Origin: Planctomycetota bacterium | GTDB lineage: Bacteria > Planctomycetota > UBA11346 | Reading direction: 5' to 3' | DNA: 64,000 nucleotides | NCBI GenBank assembly: GCA_016745075.1 | Contig: JADGDD010000004.1 | Location: 1-64,000, forward strand | Part shown: one piece after another, positions 15,533 through 26,500 of the stretch | How the letters are laid out: each line of letters begins with the position of its first letter | Position numbering within the stretch: the first letter of the stretch is position 1 | Notes under the pieces: generated by a model | The model's database searches: none | Seen by the model: only the letters and a program-made list of their open reading frames with translations | What the model was told of the DNA's origin: nothing | Position numbers and translations under genes: made by a program

Positions 15533-16912
15533 ATGGTACAAATCAATTTTGGACAACGTGAAGTAAGCTGTAAACTTGTTTACTACGGCCCAGGCATGTC
15601 TGGCAAGACGACCAATCTAGAGATTATTCATCAAAAAGCACCGGATACCGCTAAAGGTGAAATGGTATCTATTGCGACGGAAACAGATCGTACCCTGTAT
15701 TTTGACTACCTGCCATTAGACCTTGGCCAAGTAGCGAACATGCACACCAAATTTCAGCTTTACACAGTGCCGGGGCAAATTTATTATAACGCAACCCGCA
15801 AACTCGTGCTCCAAGGCGTGGATGGGGTTATTTTTGTTGCCGACTCCAGTAAAAGTAAAATTGCTGAAAATCTTGAGTCTTTGCAGAACCTTCGTGATAA
15901 TTTACACGGCATGGGCATTAACCTTGATGAAATTCCGTTTGTATTACAATACAACAAGCGCGATCTTCCTGATGCTATGTCTGTGGCCCTGCTGGATGAA
16001 CATCTTAATCCAATGAGAGTTCCCACTGTTGAAGCGTGCGCCCGTGATGGCAAAGGCGTGTTCCAAGCCTTAAAAGTCATCAGTAAAATTGTTATCGAGA
16101 AACTGAATACAGAACAAGGTCAACGTCGGCGTACCGCCCAAGACTTAACACCTTCACGAAGTAACGCTGCCGCTGTTCCACCTGCTGCGGCACCTGCCCC
16201 ACAAGCCGCAGCGCCACAACAAGCCGCGCCTGTTCAACCACAACAAGCTGCACCTGCCGCAGCTCCTGCTGCACAGGCACCTGTCCCACAAGCCGCAGCA
16301 GCCCCTGCGGCACCACAACAACCGCCGACAAAAAAACAACCAGCACCAAAACGCCAACAAGCCGCTGGACCAACCACAACCCGCTCTAACCGACAAGCAT
16401 TGTCTGAAAATAGTGCGAAACAAAAACACCTCAGCAAAAAAGCACCGCCAAAATTAAAAGAACGCGCAAATAACATCGATGATGTTGACCTTGGCGATAC
16501 CGAACCAAACCTTCGCCGCTACAAAGGTCGCGGAGAAGGTGGCGGCCCTGTCCGTATGCTCTTTACGATCTTGCTCGTTTTAATTATTCTGATCATTATT
16601 GTTGCAGGTCTCTTTGTCTTTGTTCAACCAGTTCGTGATGCTTTGTTACCACTGATGCCAACTCAAATGCAAGAAGCCTTCTTGGAAAAAGAAGACAATA
16701 ATACAACAAGCACCCCTCCACCAGCACAAACAACACCTGCTCCCACACCAGCAGCAGCAGGTACGGCTACGACACTGGCTCCGGCTGCACCTACACCCGT
16801 GGTAGAACAAGCTCCTTCCGCAACAAGCCCAGCACCAGAACAAGCAACAACACCCACCGCTCCAGCAGCACCGAGTACCACTGAAGCACAAGAAGCTACT
16901 GATGCCAAATAA
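15533..16912 (+). CDS. MglA-like small GTPase with C-terminal membrane anchor
   Basis: 459 residues; ordinary MglA is about 195 and soluble. Residues 1-197 are the GTPase: P-loop YYGPGMSGKTTN, TPGQ-like VPGQIYYNATRK, and G4 motif NKRDLP. A Pro/Ala/Gln-rich linker (about 200-275) and a basic stretch lead to a single TM helix at 342-366 (MLFTILLVLIILIIIVAGLF). A Pro/Thr/Ala-rich tail of ~90 residues follows, predicted periplasmic because the GTPase must be cytoplasmic. MglA-type GTPases set cell polarity and control type IV pili or gliding machinery. Fixing one in the membrane is unusual. It overlaps the next Roadblock gene by 11 bp. Confidence 0.85.
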   Translation: MVQINFGQREVSCKLVYYGPGMSGKTTNLEIIHQKAPDTAKGEMVSIATETDRTLYFDYLPLDLGQVANMHTKFQLYTVPGQIYYNATRKLVLQGVDGVIFVADSSKSKIAENLESLQNLRDNLHGMGINLDEIPFVLQYNKRDLPDAMSVALLDEHLNPMRVPTVEACARDGKGVFQALKVISKIVIEKLNTEQGQRRRTAQDLTPSRSNAAAVPPAAAPAPQAAAPQQAAPVQPQQAAPAAAPAAQAPVPQAAAAPAAPQQPPTKKQPAPKRQQAAGPTTTRSNRQALSENSAKQKHLSKKAPPKLKERANNIDDVDLGDTEPNLRRYKGRGEGGGPVRMLFTILLVLIILIIIVAGLFVFVQPVRDALLPLMPTQMQEAFLEKEDNNTTSTPPPAQTTPAPTPAAAGTATTLAPAAPTPVVEQAPSATSPAPEQATTPTAPAAPSTTEAQEATDAK

Positions 16913-17444
16913 TCAAGACGAGGATCAGGTTCTGAGTGAAAACCAAGCCATGCGTTATCGCCGCTTGGCTTTTTATTCTGAAGACATTGAGCGATTTAAT
17001 AGTGCTTTATCTCGCTTTGTTAAAAAAGCGAATGCGGTTTGCGCTTTACTCATTGACCAAGAAGGCCACATGGTTGCCAAGCAGGGCTTTGTTGATCAAA
17101 TTGATACCACTGCTTTAGCGGCATTAGTAGCGGGCTCTTTTGCTTCCACACGAGAAGTGGCCAAGTTACTTGGCGAGAAAGAGTTTCAAATACTTTACCA
17201 CCAAGGCCCCAACCATAGTATTCAATTAAATTTGGTTGGTGAACGCACGCTACAAGTAACGGTTTTCCCAAGCGAAGCAAAACAGGGGCTTATTCAAGTG
17301 ATGAGCAAAGAATTATCTGCTCATGTTCTCTCTATTATTACTGAAATTGCAGAACGACCAGAAGATGAAGTAAAAGAAAAACTTGATTCAGGATATCATG
17401 AAGAAATGAATAGTCATCTTGACGACCTCTTCGGAGACTTGTAA
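16902..17444 (+). CDS. MglB-like Roadblock/LC7 protein
   Basis: 180 residues. A ~30-residue N-terminal stretch is followed by a Roadblock/LC7 domain (DIERFNSALSRFVKKANAVC, LLIDQEGHMVAKQGFVDQID, ALAALVAGSFASTREVAKLL, FQILYHQGPNHSIQLNLVGE), then a C-terminal acidic helix ending HLDDLFGDL. This C-terminal extension and the position right after the GTPase gene (11-bp overlap) make it the best MglB counterpart of the locus, probably a GTPase-activating or adaptor dimer. Confidence 0.85.
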   Translation: MPNNQDEDQVLSENQAMRYRRLAFYSEDIERFNSALSRFVKKANAVCALLIDQEGHMVAKQGFVDQIDTTALAALVAGSFASTREVAKLLGEKEFQILYHQGPNHSIQLNLVGERTLQVTVFPSEAKQGLIQVMSKELSAHVLSIITEIAERPEDEVKEKLDSGYHEEMNSHLDDLFGDL

Positions 17445-17503
17445 GAGAAGCAAGACAGTATCTAGGCATAAAAGGCCAAAAAGAGAAAAAGGCAAGGAGC
17501 ACC

Positions 17504-20500
17504 ATGGGTTTTCAGGGAACACTCGATTCCGTTAATCTCGGCGATATTTTTCAAACCCTGTCTGTGAATCAGCAAACAGGGACGCTCGTCGTTACCGGAA
17601 CAACTGCTACTGTCTCAATATGGTGTGAACAAGGTGCCATTGCTTTAATCAATGCAGACGTTATTGATGGCATACCAACGCTTATACGTTTATTACAATG
17701 CAAATCTTTATTGAGCCCTGCTCAAGTTCAACAATTGCTTAGCCATTGTAAAAATACACAACAACAATTACGTGAACTTATTCTGGCAAGCGGGTTCGTG
17801 AATGAATCTGATCTAGATGCTGTAGCTCAAGGCTACATTGAAGATCAAATCTGTGATATTTTTGAATGGAATTCTGGAGACTTTACCTTTACTGATGGTG
17901 GGCCACTCGATTATTTAAGCGGCATCGCTATTGTTGAGTTAGGCCATATTACCCTGCAAACAGCAGGGGTCGTTATGGAAGCAACCCGCCGTCATGATGA
18001 ATGGGAACGTATCCGCGAAGTACTGCCAGAGAGCGATGAATTATTTGTGGTCGATAATGAAGGCCGCACCCATATTGCAGATATAGACACCGACCCAGAG
18101 ATGTTAAAAGTTCTTCGCTATATCGATGGTAAACATAAGCTAGATGAGGTAGCACGACTTGTTGGTATTTCTCGCTTTGATACGCATGCTATTGTTGCAC
18201 AATTATTAATGGCTGGCATTGCCCGCACCCGTAGCTCACAAGAAATTGTTAATGATGCCTTGGAACTTCGTACTGAAGAAAAAATAAAACAGGCAAGTTC
18301 CTTGTTAGACAATGCCCTTACCCGTGTTCGTATTGCGGAAGTCCTGCTGCCACTTGCTGATATCTCCGTTGAATTACAAGATTATCCCAAAGCGATTGGT
18401 CTCTACCTTGAGCTGGCACAAACCGCACAAGATGATGGTGATTTTGAAAAAGCACTCGATTTTTTAGATACCGTTATTGATATTAATCCAGATGATCCGG
18501 AGTTACGACTAGATCGAGCAACCATTTTGGTTGAGCTAGAACGCATGGATGAAGCTTCCGAAGGCTACCTTGATGCAGCTCAAGATTATCTCGGCAACCG
18601 AGATACCGATGCTGCTATTGAGTGCTGCCATTTAGCACGAGACATGAAACCTTCCTCTTCAGAACCACACCGTATCCTTGCTAAATCATACTTAATGAGC
18701 GGGCAAACTGATAATGCCGTTGTTGAATATAAATCTCTCTGGCACGCACTCTTAAGCACCTCTAACCCTCGAGCTGCACTAAAAATTCTGGTTGAAATAC
18801 TCGACGATGACTGCAAGTACCCTTCTATAACAGAGCAAGTCCTGAACCACGCAAAAGGATCTGAATCTGTTAAGACAACAAATGCAATGCGCTTGTTATT
18901 TTACGCGGCAACAATTATTTTAGTCCTTGCTGCAAGCTGGTTTGGCTATCAACAAGTACAAAATAAAGTTATTAAAGAAAACGTGCTCGCAAATATCCAA
19001 AACATAGATCATAAAGCACAACAAAGCGATGCAAATTTTAGAGAATTACTGGACCAACTTGAACGAATAGACAATACCCAACCAGACGTGGTCGAACAAC
19101 GCAATGCTGTAGACACACGAATTAGAACCGCCTATGCACGTGCTGGTGAGGCACTTGCCATCAACATCAGTGAACGGCTCAGTAATAATGATTTTAGTGC
19201 TGAAACTGGGAAACAGGTGCGTAAATTATCTCAAGAATTTAATGGGATTCTTCCACCAGAACGAATTAACGGTCTCTCCGATACTTGGGAACTTGGCCAC
19301 GCTCGCAAACAAATTGCCAACGATCTTCAGCACATACACGACCTCTGGAATCAAGAAACCTGGAACGAAGCTATTGCAGAGCTTCAATCTTTAATCAGTA
19401 CAGAAACAAGTTTACCCAAAGCCCTTACCGCAGAACTTGAGAAAAAATTAGTCGATTGGAAGAAACATTCAACATCAGCCGAATCACTCTTCCGACGCGC
19501 CGAACGCATAGAAAATAAGCGCGGAAAAGAAGCTGCTATAGAAGCTTTCCTCTTGGCACTGGAAGGCGAAGGCCAACGCTACCGAGACAATGCGCGTGAG
19601 CGTCTTATTCTTATTGAAAATAGTTTTGCTGAACAAATCGCCAAACAGGCAAATCTTTCTTTCCATAATAAAGACACAGAACAAGCATTTCTTTCTTTAG
19701 ACAACTTAGAAGCGCTAGCTAATAAGGCTCACGGAGAAAAACCAACAGAATTATTCCGCTCTTTCATGATTCCATATACACTGACCCTGAATCATCCAGA
19801 TGTAACCGTCACTATTATGCAGGCAGAAAAAGCGACAACTATTTCTGCTCCTGCCACCATTCCAGATAATGGCAAATGGACTCATTCATTCTCTTATCGG
19901 CACAACGAAATGGTTACCATTACTGCCAAACGCCTTGGCTTTACCGATCAACAATGGACTGTAGACCGCAAACTACGCAGTCTCGGCACCCATGTTACGC
20001 TTGAGCGTGGGCAACTCTGGCAAACAACCTTGCCTGCACCTGTAACCTCTGCGCTTCAAAGTAATGGTGAAAACCTTGTTGCTGCTTTGAATAACAATTC
20101 ACTCGCTGTTATTGACCCTGCTCTTGGTGCCTTCCAAAATGTGTCTATTGGTGAAAGCGTTGGCTCTTTTATTGCACAACCAATGATCTTCCGCTCCGTT
20201 GCTTATATTACTTTAAGTGATCGCATTCATGCTATTGATCTGAATACCCGTCAAATGCTCTGGAGTTATCCAGAAGATGATACCCCTTTTCCACAAACCT
20301 TTGCCGGTGCGGCATGGGCTCAGGAGAATGATCTGATTGCTGGCGAAATTCAAATATTTGCTGTTACCAAACGCGGTACGGTGCTGACAATCTCTGTACA
20401 AAGCGACCTGAACAACAATAACACGATCACCCGCTACCCAGACACCGTTCTTGAAACGGGCATTACTGGCCCAGCTCTGGGCTATGCCATTGATCTGAGC

Positions 20501-21112
20501 AGCACCGTCTATGTTCCGGCTGGCAACCTGCTGATGGCCTTTGACACCGCTACTGTTAGCCCAACCTCAGAGCTCTCTCAACTCTACGCATTTGAAACGC
20601 GCGGTGATATCACCTGTCACCCAATACCAACCAATATTGCTGGACAAAAAGCTTTTCTAGTCGTCGATTCTAGCGGCTACATTACTGCTATAGATGCCAA
20701 TCCAGAGAACAACAGCAACGGCATTACAAGTCTTGGCTCGTGGCCACTTGGCACCGGCAGCAGCATTAGCCACCCACCTGTCGTTCTTGAAGGTAAGGGT
20801 ATTGCTATTGCACCATTAGATGCTGGTCAGCTTGTTGCCCTTGCATTAGATACACCGGGTAAATTGGCATGGCGTTATCCACAAACGGGCACCCTCGCTA
20901 CCATCGTTGGTTCTCCAAGCATTGGAACACAAGGAACTTACGTGGTAGATAGCAATGGCATCCTGACCTGTTTAGAAACAGAAACCGGACGCAAACGATG
21001 GGATTTCGACCTTGGAGCCCCTGCCGCTGCTGGTGTATTCGCCCATAATGGTCGCATTTTTATCCCAACTAAAAACAACATTCTGCACTGTTTTGACGAA
21101 GGTTCTGAGTAA
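17504..21112 (+). CDS. Large membrane protein: DUF4388, TPR, single TM, C-terminal PQQ-like beta-propeller
   Basis: 1202 residues. The N-terminal DUF4388/PATAN-type domain (MGFQGTLDSVNLGDIFQTLS ... GTLVVTG) is a module found with MglA and two-component systems. A winged-helix-like part (about 190-245) and TPR repeats (about 270-430) follow, all cytoplasmic. One TM lies at 462-480 (LLFYAATIILVLAASWFGY). The extracytoplasmic part has long charged helices (490-740), a PEGA-like beta domain (about 755-830) and a propeller with PQQ-type blades (LWSYPEDD, LAWRYPQTG, RKRWDFDLG) to the end. It starts after AAGGAG, 59 bp after the Roadblock gene. It could carry a GTPase signal across the membrane to the pseudopilins encoded next. 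Confidence 0.8.
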   Translation: MGFQGTLDSVNLGDIFQTLSVNQQTGTLVVTGTTATVSIWCEQGAIALINADVIDGIPTLIRLLQCKSLLSPAQVQQLLSHCKNTQQQLRELILASGFVNESDLDAVAQGYIEDQICDIFEWNSGDFTFTDGGPLDYLSGIAIVELGHITLQTAGVVMEATRRHDEWERIREVLPESDELFVVDNEGRTHIADIDTDPEMLKVLRYIDGKHKLDEVARLVGISRFDTHAIVAQLLMAGIARTRSSQEIVNDALELRTEEKIKQASSLLDNALTRVRIAEVLLPLADISVELQDYPKAIGLYLELAQTAQDDGDFEKALDFLDTVIDINPDDPELRLDRATILVELERMDEASEGYLDAAQDYLGNRDTDAAIECCHLARDMKPSSSEPHRILAKSYLMSGQTDNAVVEYKSLWHALLSTSNPRAALKILVEILDDDCKYPSITEQVLNHAKGSESVKTTNAMRLLFYAATIILVLAASWFGYQQVQNKVIKENVLANIQNIDHKAQQSDANFRELLDQLERIDNTQPDVVEQRNAVDTRIRTAYARAGEALAINISERLSNNDFSAETGKQVRKLSQEFNGILPPERINGLSDTWELGHARKQIANDLQHIHDLWNQETWNEAIAELQSLISTETSLPKALTAELEKKLVDWKKHSTSAESLFRRAERIENKRGKEAAIEAFLLALEGEGQRYRDNARERLILIENSFAEQIAKQANLSFHNKDTEQAFLSLDNLEALANKAHGEKPTELFRSFMIPYTLTLNHPDVTVTIMQAEKATTISAPATIPDNGKWTHSFSYRHNEMVTITAKRLGFTDQQWTVDRKLRSLGTHVTLERGQLWQTTLPAPVTSALQSNGENLVAALNNNSLAVIDPALGAFQNVSIGESVGSFIAQPMIFRSVAYITLSDRIHAIDLNTRQMLWSYPEDDTPFPQTFAGAAWAQENDLIAGEIQIFAVTKRGTVLTISVQSDLNNNNTITRYPDTVLETGITGPALGYAIDLSSTVYVPAGNLLMAFDTATVSPTSELSQLYAFETRGDITCHPIPTNIAGQKAFLVVDSSGYITAIDANPENNSNGITSLGSWPLGTGSSISHPPVVLEGKGIAIAPLDAGQLVALALDTPGKLAWRYPQTGTLATIVGSPSIGTQGTYVVDSNGILTCLETETGRKRWDFDLGAPAAAGVFAHNGRIFIPTKNNILHCFDEGSE

Positions 21113-21226
21113 CTGTCGGAATATTCCACAACCACTCCCTGACAAAATCATTCACACTGAAAAACGGTGGTACACCTTGCCTAGTAACACAGTGCAAGTA
21201 TTGAACGTCCCCACCGTCTCTCTATT

Positions 21227-21985
21227 ATGACATACATGAATACATCTGATACTTTTGCTACTCGCAGTGCTCCAGTGCGTGTTTCTTCACCTCAAACTCT
21301 CCTGAAACAACAGAGACGACAATCGGGGTTCACTCTCGTCGAAATTCTCGTCGTTATTACAGTTATTATTGTTTTAATGGGCTTGCTTGCTCCGGCTGTT
21401 ATGGGTGCTCTTAAAAGCGCACGAGAAGCCGACACCACCAGCCGCATGAATCAAATTATAGCAGGCATAGAGATGTATCAGACAAAAAAAGGACGGTACC
21501 CCTTATTTACAGGAGCAGTCAATAAAGCATGGAGTGGAACGGGATCGTCCATCATTGGAGCCTATTCAAGTAATACTTTGAGTTCCGGTTCCACGACCCC
21601 CTATCCAAATGGAGGAACTGGCTATAACTATTCAGACAACATTGCCGATTTAAATAGACTACTCCGCATAGAGCTGTCTTCCATTGACCCAGATGCATTT
21701 TCTGAAGAAAGTGAATTTGTTGCCCAAGATGGAGATTACAAAGGCTGTCTGATTGATGCTCTTGGTAACCCATTCCACTACCTGCCCTATACTGCTTATG
21801 TTAGCGCGCAAAACCCGAAAAACCGCAACAGCTTCCAAATTTGGAGCATAGGCGAAGATGAAGTAAATGATGTTCATATACACAACGCTGCGGGCTTTGC
21901 TCAAAAACCAGATGCCAATGGCCCCCTCTTGCCCTATGGAGATGATCTCGCCAATTGGTCTACGGCCGCCGTCCTCACCAACTAA
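21227..21985 (+). CDS. GspG-like pseudopilin with long leader
   Basis: 252 residues. Prepilin signature QSG/FTLVEILVVITVIIVLMG: cleavage after G34, mature F1 and E5, then a hydrophobic helix. The leader is unusually long (34 residues, basic near the end). The mature part begins like a major pseudopilin (MNQIIAGIEMYQTKKGRYPL), followed by a C-terminal globular domain (IDALGNPFHYLPYTAY is typical of GspG). Known GspG forms the body of a type II secretion pseudopilus. It starts 114 bp after the propeller gene and its stop is 28 bp before the next pseudopilin. Confidence 0.88.
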   Translation: MTYMNTSDTFATRSAPVRVSSPQTLLKQQRRQSGFTLVEILVVITVIIVLMGLLAPAVMGALKSAREADTTSRMNQIIAGIEMYQTKKGRYPLFTGAVNKAWSGTGSSIIGAYSSNTLSSGSTTPYPNGGTGYNYSDNIADLNRLLRIELSSIDPDAFSEESEFVAQDGDYKGCLIDALGNPFHYLPYTAYVSAQNPKNRNSFQIWSIGEDEVNDVHIHNAAGFAQKPDANGPLLPYGDDLANWSTAAVLTN

Positions 21986-22013
21986 CTCTACTCCCCTCAC
22001 ATTCAGGATATCC

Positions 22014-23516
22014 ATGCCCCGCTCCCACGCATTCACTGTCGTCGAACTGCTCATCGTTATTACCATCATCCTTACGATGATGGGGCTCGCACTCGGTGTC
22101 TGGAGCAATCTTGGAAAAAATATTGCTAGAGATGTCTTAGCGAATCAAATACGAGATATTACCAACCAGGCAAGTGCCCAAAGTTTATCTACAGGTCTCC
22201 CTTACACCATTACCATCAATGCCGAAGATAGTACCATTCAAGGCACGAAACAAATACGGTTACTTGATGAATCTTGTGACCACTTCTTAGATAAAAACGG
22301 TTCTGTGAGCACCTTTCATTATCAAGACTTACTCACTGGTACTACCGAAAGTCGCCTTGAAGACGAAAGCACAGAATTTGCTGGTGCACATTTTGATACA
22401 CTGCCAGACCCAACCATACCAACCACGACACTTGGACGTTTTTCTTACGGGTGGGATTTAAATGGTGATGAACCGTCAAATAGCCAACGTTTACTCAAAC
22501 CGTTTCAATCTCCCATTCCTTTACTGTCTGAAAGGAATAAGGGTTTTGTGATGACCTGTGCCGTTCGCGCCCCTGCTATTAATGATTACCAGCAAGTCCG
22601 CAAACTTACTAGCCCTTATATACAAGTGATTCCCCTCTTATTGCTGACGGCAACAGAAAATAACGGCACTCCCAGTGACAATGTGGACGGTGCCATTGCA
22701 GGGCTTGAACTCTGGAGACAACCACAGTTCAAGATGGTTCGTTTTCCGACAAGCGGATTATCTGAGAACCAAAAGTACCTTCCCAACAGATCCTTTCCTT
22801 ATCAGTATAATCCACAGGAAACCGATCCGGCGCTCATTGCATCACAAAATTTAAATGATGCTAAAGGGTACGCACATCATGACCATTGGATGCTCGTCGG
22901 TTGGGTTGGTCAACGCCCAACCAATGCGCCAGACATATACGACTACGAAATAGGTGGGTTACCACCACAAAAAACGGATTGGTTTAATTTCCATCAAAAT
23001 ACCAGTAATGCACCCTATGTGACTGACTTTGTAAATGGATATAATCTACCTGGAGAAGACCCCAATAATCCCCCCAACAGAGATTCCTATCTTGGTGGAA
23101 AGTGGATAAATGTATCTCTTGTTTTTGACGGGAAATTTCTCAGCATCACCCGTAATAATCAGCTATTAGCCCGCTCAAACAGTGCAATTCCATCGTCATA
23201 CATTGAAAACCATTACAATAAAACCACTCACCTTTGGTGGGGACGGCATACCACACCGGCATCAAACCGCTCTCAATTAGCAACCTGCCAAGTTGATAGC
23301 CTACAACTTATGAGCCTTGGCGGCGGTAGCGCTCAATCCTTGCCGTCTGGCTTTTTTGCCACAGACGACTATAGCATTACTTATATTGATGGAGCACCAT
23401 CGGGATCAAATAGACAAATCTCTTTCTTTGATAAAACGGGCAATGTGAACCAACAAGATACTCCAGACAATATCAGTGTCACCGCAGACAGCACACTCAC
23501 CTATACTATTCCCTAG
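22014..23516 (+). CDS. Large GspH/GspI-type pseudopilin with LamG-like domain
   Basis: 500 residues, far longer than ordinary minor pseudopilins (about 130-200). The prepilin signature is RSHA/FTVVELLIVITIILTMM with a five-to-six-residue leader; Ala replaces the usual Gly before the cleavage site, and Glu5 is kept. The rest is beta-rich. The region around 290-480 (HHDHWMLVGWVGQRPTN, GGKWINVSLVFDGKFLSITR, HLWWGRHTT) looks like a LamG/concanavalin-type sandwich. The ATG at 22014 is preferred over the upstream extension into the GspG gene. It is likely a minor, ligand-carrying component of the same fibre. Confidence 0.75.
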   Translation: MPRSHAFTVVELLIVITIILTMMGLALGVWSNLGKNIARDVLANQIRDITNQASAQSLSTGLPYTITINAEDSTIQGTKQIRLLDESCDHFLDKNGSVSTFHYQDLLTGTTESRLEDESTEFAGAHFDTLPDPTIPTTTLGRFSYGWDLNGDEPSNSQRLLKPFQSPIPLLSERNKGFVMTCAVRAPAINDYQQVRKLTSPYIQVIPLLLLTATENNGTPSDNVDGAIAGLELWRQPQFKMVRFPTSGLSENQKYLPNRSFPYQYNPQETDPALIASQNLNDAKGYAHHDHWMLVGWVGQRPTNAPDIYDYEIGGLPPQKTDWFNFHQNTSNAPYVTDFVNGYNLPGEDPNNPPNRDSYLGGKWINVSLVFDGKFLSITRNNQLLARSNSAIPSSYIENHYNKTTHLWWGRHTTPASNRSQLATCQVDSLQLMSLGGGSAQSLPSGFFATDDYSITYIDGAPSGSNRQISFFDKTGNVNQQDTPDNISVTADSTLTYTIP

Positions 23517-23524
23517 GACACCTC

Positions 23525-26500
23525 ATGCGCTCTCTTTCCAATAACGGTGCTGCTCTTGTGATGGCACTCTTTATTCTTGTCGCTCTTATGCTGATGGGCC
23601 TGCCATTTTTATTTTCTCAATCCACCAGTGTGCATGGGGCTTATCTGTTTAGCAAAGGCCAGCAGTCTATTATTGAACAACATAACACAGAAAATATTGG
23701 TATGGATCTTGGCCAACGTATTGTCAAAAATGTTGTTGCCAGTGGCACCGCACCACGCAGTAAATATAATGACGGATTAGATGAAATTAATAATGCCCTC
23801 AATGCTAATGACCCAAACCCAGAAAACTATGTACGAAAAGACAACAAGCAAACCAATACGCTTGTCCCATTATACGGAACTGAAGAACTTCTACAGGTAG
23901 ACATTGATTTGCTCCGAGAGTTCAAGCTTAAAAGCTTTGATCCATCCAAAGCGGCAAGCCTCACCATCATAGATGAAAGTGGACTCATAGATGTGAATAG
24001 CCTTGGACCTGAAGGCTGGACTGTTTTACTTAAACAGGTTGGCATTGATGACTGGGATGATGGCGGCTATAGAGACCCCACTACAAGACAGTGGGTTGAT
24101 GACACAAATTCCAGCAGCCCAACTTGGGATAGTGATGATTTACATAGCGATATCAATTCCGACCCTGACGACGATGATCATGATCAAAATACTGAACTTG
24201 CTGAGGCGCTCGCCTTTTATCGGTTCAAACTCCCGAATAAACGATACACAGCACTTGAACAATTACTTGAAGCAGACCCCGGGCATAATAATAAAGATAA
24301 TCGTATTTACTCGCATGGGAATACCATTGCGGCAAATAGCTCATTCGGATATCGAAAGCCACTGACCCAGCAAGAACTTGAGTTGTTACGGCCTGTTTTA
24401 ACATTTAACGCCAACGGCCAAGGGAAAAATAACGAAATTGATATTGGTAGCCTTGCTTGGTATTCATCAGCAAGTGTTTTTGCAATCGACTTTAATTACG
24501 CGCTCTTTGAAGATATTCCCGGATTAAGCAATATGCTCTGCTACGATACATTTCTGCTTTCACCGTATAGTGCACCACAGGATACCAAACATATTGCAGA
24601 AAGTTTTCGTAAAAGCTGGAACCCCGATAATCAATCTGGGTTATGGAATGATTATCATCAAGATGCCATTCATGGAGTTTACCACTCAGAACCAGACATC
24701 ACTTTTAATAGTAATTCTACGCCCGCGTTATCTGTCCACACAGCCCAACCCATTAATTATCACGTCGCTCCACAGAGTGCCCTGCTGTACCTCGCAACCA
24801 GTACAAACAATGTCAATCAGAACGATCTCCTTACCCAACAGCTGATCACCAACCCACTTGAGCTACCTCGCTCATTTACACCCCCTCCATCTGACCCTCC
24901 GCTTGCCACACTGGTCCGCGAAAGTCCTGTTTTTGATGCCACAGACAAGCCTCCTGCTGGAAAGCGTTCACACGGTATTTATCGTATACAAAGTGCTGCT
25001 GAAAGCCTTAACCCAGCAGGCCAAAGTATGTCTTATCGACAACGAGAAATTACAGCACAAATATTACCAAACGGAGATCTTGAACACCATTGGGAAACAC
25101 AACTAGAGCTCCGTAATCATTCTTTTCGCCGTTTCACAAGCTTGCTCACCACCTGGCCACGACCACTCAACCGTTACGAGCTCGCATCCTTTACCCCCGC
25201 CGTTACAGACCAACTGAATGCTAATAACCCCGCTTTTTATAAACCCATCCCCTTACTCAGCCCTGAACTCCCACGTGATGAACAGTTCAGCCGCACCTGG
25301 GCTGCGCACAAACAAGAAACAACTCATGAAAACTTTCTCGGTGGCGCCACTGATCCATTAGGTTATTCATCCACGAATGTTTCTTCTACTACAAGCATTG
25401 ATAATGTCACGCCTGATGGCATGAGATTAACCAACGATACCTACGCTTTTCCTGTACAAGGTGCAACAACAGATCGTGACCATTTTGCCCAAACCAGTGC
25501 GCCTTCGGGGCTTATTGGTGACGATGGTGACCCAAATACGCCAAACGATACCGGCAGCATTACCAACCAAAAAATGGACGAACATTTTGTAAGTTTCTGG
25601 CTCACCCCTGGCGATAGCTGGGATGAATCTGGTGCCGTTACCCTTCTTGAAATGCGCCCACCACAAGAGAACTGTGGACAACCCTATGCAAACATATCAC
25701 CTTTTGTTCACGACCTATCTAACCCTATAGACCAAAGGGTCGATGGATCAACTACTACACAAAACCACTGGAGTCTACGCTATGATAATGGACGACTTAT
25801 TCTAAAAATCGCTAATGGTATTATTGAACAAGAATATAATTATGGCCCAACAGTTCCACTTCTGAACAACAACACGGACCCACTCCTCTCCGGACTAGAT
25901 ACACGATCTCTAGGTACTACTAGCGGTGAAAAAATAGAAGAAGACCAGGGAACAGATTTAGCACGACAACAACTCGCTCCGGCCCGTAGAAGAAATAGCT
26001 TTGAACATTTTTACCAGATGACATTGAAGCAAGGTCAGGCATACTATATTCAAGTAAGTACCAATAACCTCTCCCCCATTGGTCAAAGTATTATTGTAGA
26101 TGGTATTGTTGGCCGAAACCTTAATAGTACAAGAACTCCAGCGGACGGCTCACGAACAGGCGATCACCTGACTGCTCCATATCACCTATTGCTAAAAACA
26201 GATGTTGATTGCACCACGCTTGACGGTGAAGCGACAGACACCATAAGCTTAATTGGCATTGATAATAACTTACTCAATACAACCACTTTTGACTGGCTAC
26301 CAACAGGCGGCGGACATGGTACGATAGAAATTCAAGGTAAAATGATTTCTTTTGCGAGCTGGACACAAAATGGCAGAACCGCCACCATAAACTATTGCAA
26401 TTCTTATAATCAATTAGGTACACTCACAGCAGAAGCGCCTGCATATCCCTATTTTGCCACTGCACTCACTTTTACCTCTAGCACCACTCCCAATACTTCA

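Noticed and set aside
16092-16908. Several minus-strand Cys/Ala/Gly/Val-rich reading frames
   Set aside because: They are shadows of the Pro/Ala/Gln- and Pro/Thr-rich parts of the MglA-like protein.
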